From positions 1 through 23,734 of the forward strand of contig PWGY01000236.1 in NCBI GenBank assembly GCA_003554665.1: DNA of 23,734 bases. Reading direction: 5' to 3'. Positions 23,484-23,734 of the stretch are shown here, piece after piece. The notes beneath the pieces are model-generated. The model was not told the DNA's origin, ran no database searches, and worked only from the letters and a program-made list of their open reading frames with translations. Source of the DNA: Bacteroidales bacterium. GTDB lineage: Bacteria > Bacteroidota > Bacteroidia > Bacteroidales > UBA7960. Made by a program: the position numbers and the translations under genes. The number at the start of each line of letters is the position of its first letter. Within the stretch, counting starts at the first letter, position 1.

Positions 23484-23528
23484 TCTTCAAAATGATGGAA
23501 AAATCCTCTTCAAAAATGAAGAAAATCC
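23484..23528. promoter_or_regulatory. Tandem 22-23 bp repeat with TCTTC-N6-GAAGA, possible activator sites
   Basis: Two adjacent copies: 23484-23506 begins TCTTCAAAATGATGG, 23507-23528 begins TCTTCAAAAATGAAG, and both end AAATCC. The second holds a complete inverted repeat TCTTC-AAAAAT-GAAGA, the first only its left half. The complete one ends 66 bp before the GG of the -24/-12-like element at 23587. The position suits enhancer sites of an NtrC-type activator. Confidence 0.5.
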
Positions 23529-23569
23529 CGGTGGCATTAAGATAAGGTTATTTTTAAGTATTTGTTTTT

Positions 23570-23602
23570 CAGGTTTTTAAAGTTTCTGGCACAGCCTTTG
23601 AA
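23570..23602 (+). promoter_or_regulatory. Candidate -24/-12-like promoter of the last gene
   Basis: CAGGTTTTTA (23570-23579), 8 bp, GGCACA (23588-23593), 4 bp, TTGA (23598-23601), identical in words and spacing to 12399-12430. The core TGGCACAGCCTTTGAA matches the sigma-54 consensus TGGCACRN4TTGCW except at the -12 C. Transcription from about 23612 would give a leader of about 64 bases that is A-rich and poor in structure. Confidence 0.5.
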
Positions 23603-23675
23603 TTAATTCTGGCGAAGCAATACAAAACAAACTTCGAAAACAAAAAGTAAAAAATAACCCTAAAAACCCAGCACA

Positions 23676-23734
23676 ATGAAAACTTTAAAAATTTTATTCG
23701 CAGCAGTTGTTTTAGCAGGATTTACTACAAGCGC
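23676..23734 (+). CDS. Start of a secreted-protein gene, truncated by the window end
   Basis: Nineteen full codons are visible: MKTLKILFAAVVLAGFTTS, a clean Sec signal peptide, cut off before its cleavage site. The long A-rich leader with no Shine-Dalgarno is typical of strongly expressed Bacteroidota genes. Its place after three DUF4402-like genes suggests another member, but the mature part is not visible. It has its own intergenic region of 215 bp with a promoter-like block and tandem repeats, so it is probably transcribed separately. Confidence 0.75.
   Translation, partial: MKTLKILFAAVVLAGFTTS

Overview
The window looks like a chromosomal segment of a Bacteroidota bacterium. Two very large secreted proteins end in type IX secretion system (T9SS) type A sorting domains, several genes lack a recognisable Shine-Dalgarno sequence, two upstream regions carry a perfect TAnnTTTG (Bacteroidota -7) box, and the 3' end holds small DUF4402-like secreted proteins. 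Base composition is moderate in the genes and drops in the intergenic region near 23.5 kb. The genus cannot be fixed from this sequence. A marine or alkaline polysaccharide user of the Marinilabiliales or Cytophagales type is a guess from the acidic repeat proteins and the cellulose-binding modules.

Layout, all on the + strand. (1) 2-3646: 3' part of a subtilisin-like (S8) protease with T9SS signal. (2) 3897-12185: a 2762-residue T9SS-exported surface protein with a hexapeptide repeat, a glycine-rich domain, an InlB-like domain, two family 3 carbohydrate-binding modules and eleven related Ig-like repeats plus one divergent one, with no catalytic domain recognised. (3) 12556-21356: five consecutive two-component genes: a stand-alone receiver, a PAS-GAF hybrid kinase, a receiver-kinase fusion, an NtrC-type sigma-54 activator, and a hybrid kinase with a LytS-type 5TM sensor. 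(4) 21581-23460: three small secreted DUF4402-like proteins in a row, then the first 19 codons of a fourth gene with a signal peptide.

The strongest unexpected signal is regulatory. The regions upstream of the receiver gene (12556) and of the last gene (23676) share CAGGTTTTTA-N8-GGCACA-N4-TTGA at identical spacing, and a weaker relative lies upstream of the giant cellulose-binding protein (3897). These resemble sigma-54 -24/-12 elements. An inverted repeat TCTTC-N6-GAAGA sits 66-67 bp upstream of the GG in two of the three, and a half-site sits 68 bp upstream in the third. An NtrC-type activator is encoded between them, so the simplest model is a local regulon: the kinases signal to the activator, which drives the surface proteins and the receiver gene. 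That link is inference. A second unexplained structure is an array of six 14-bp units with a CAAAC core directly upstream of the 21581 gene.
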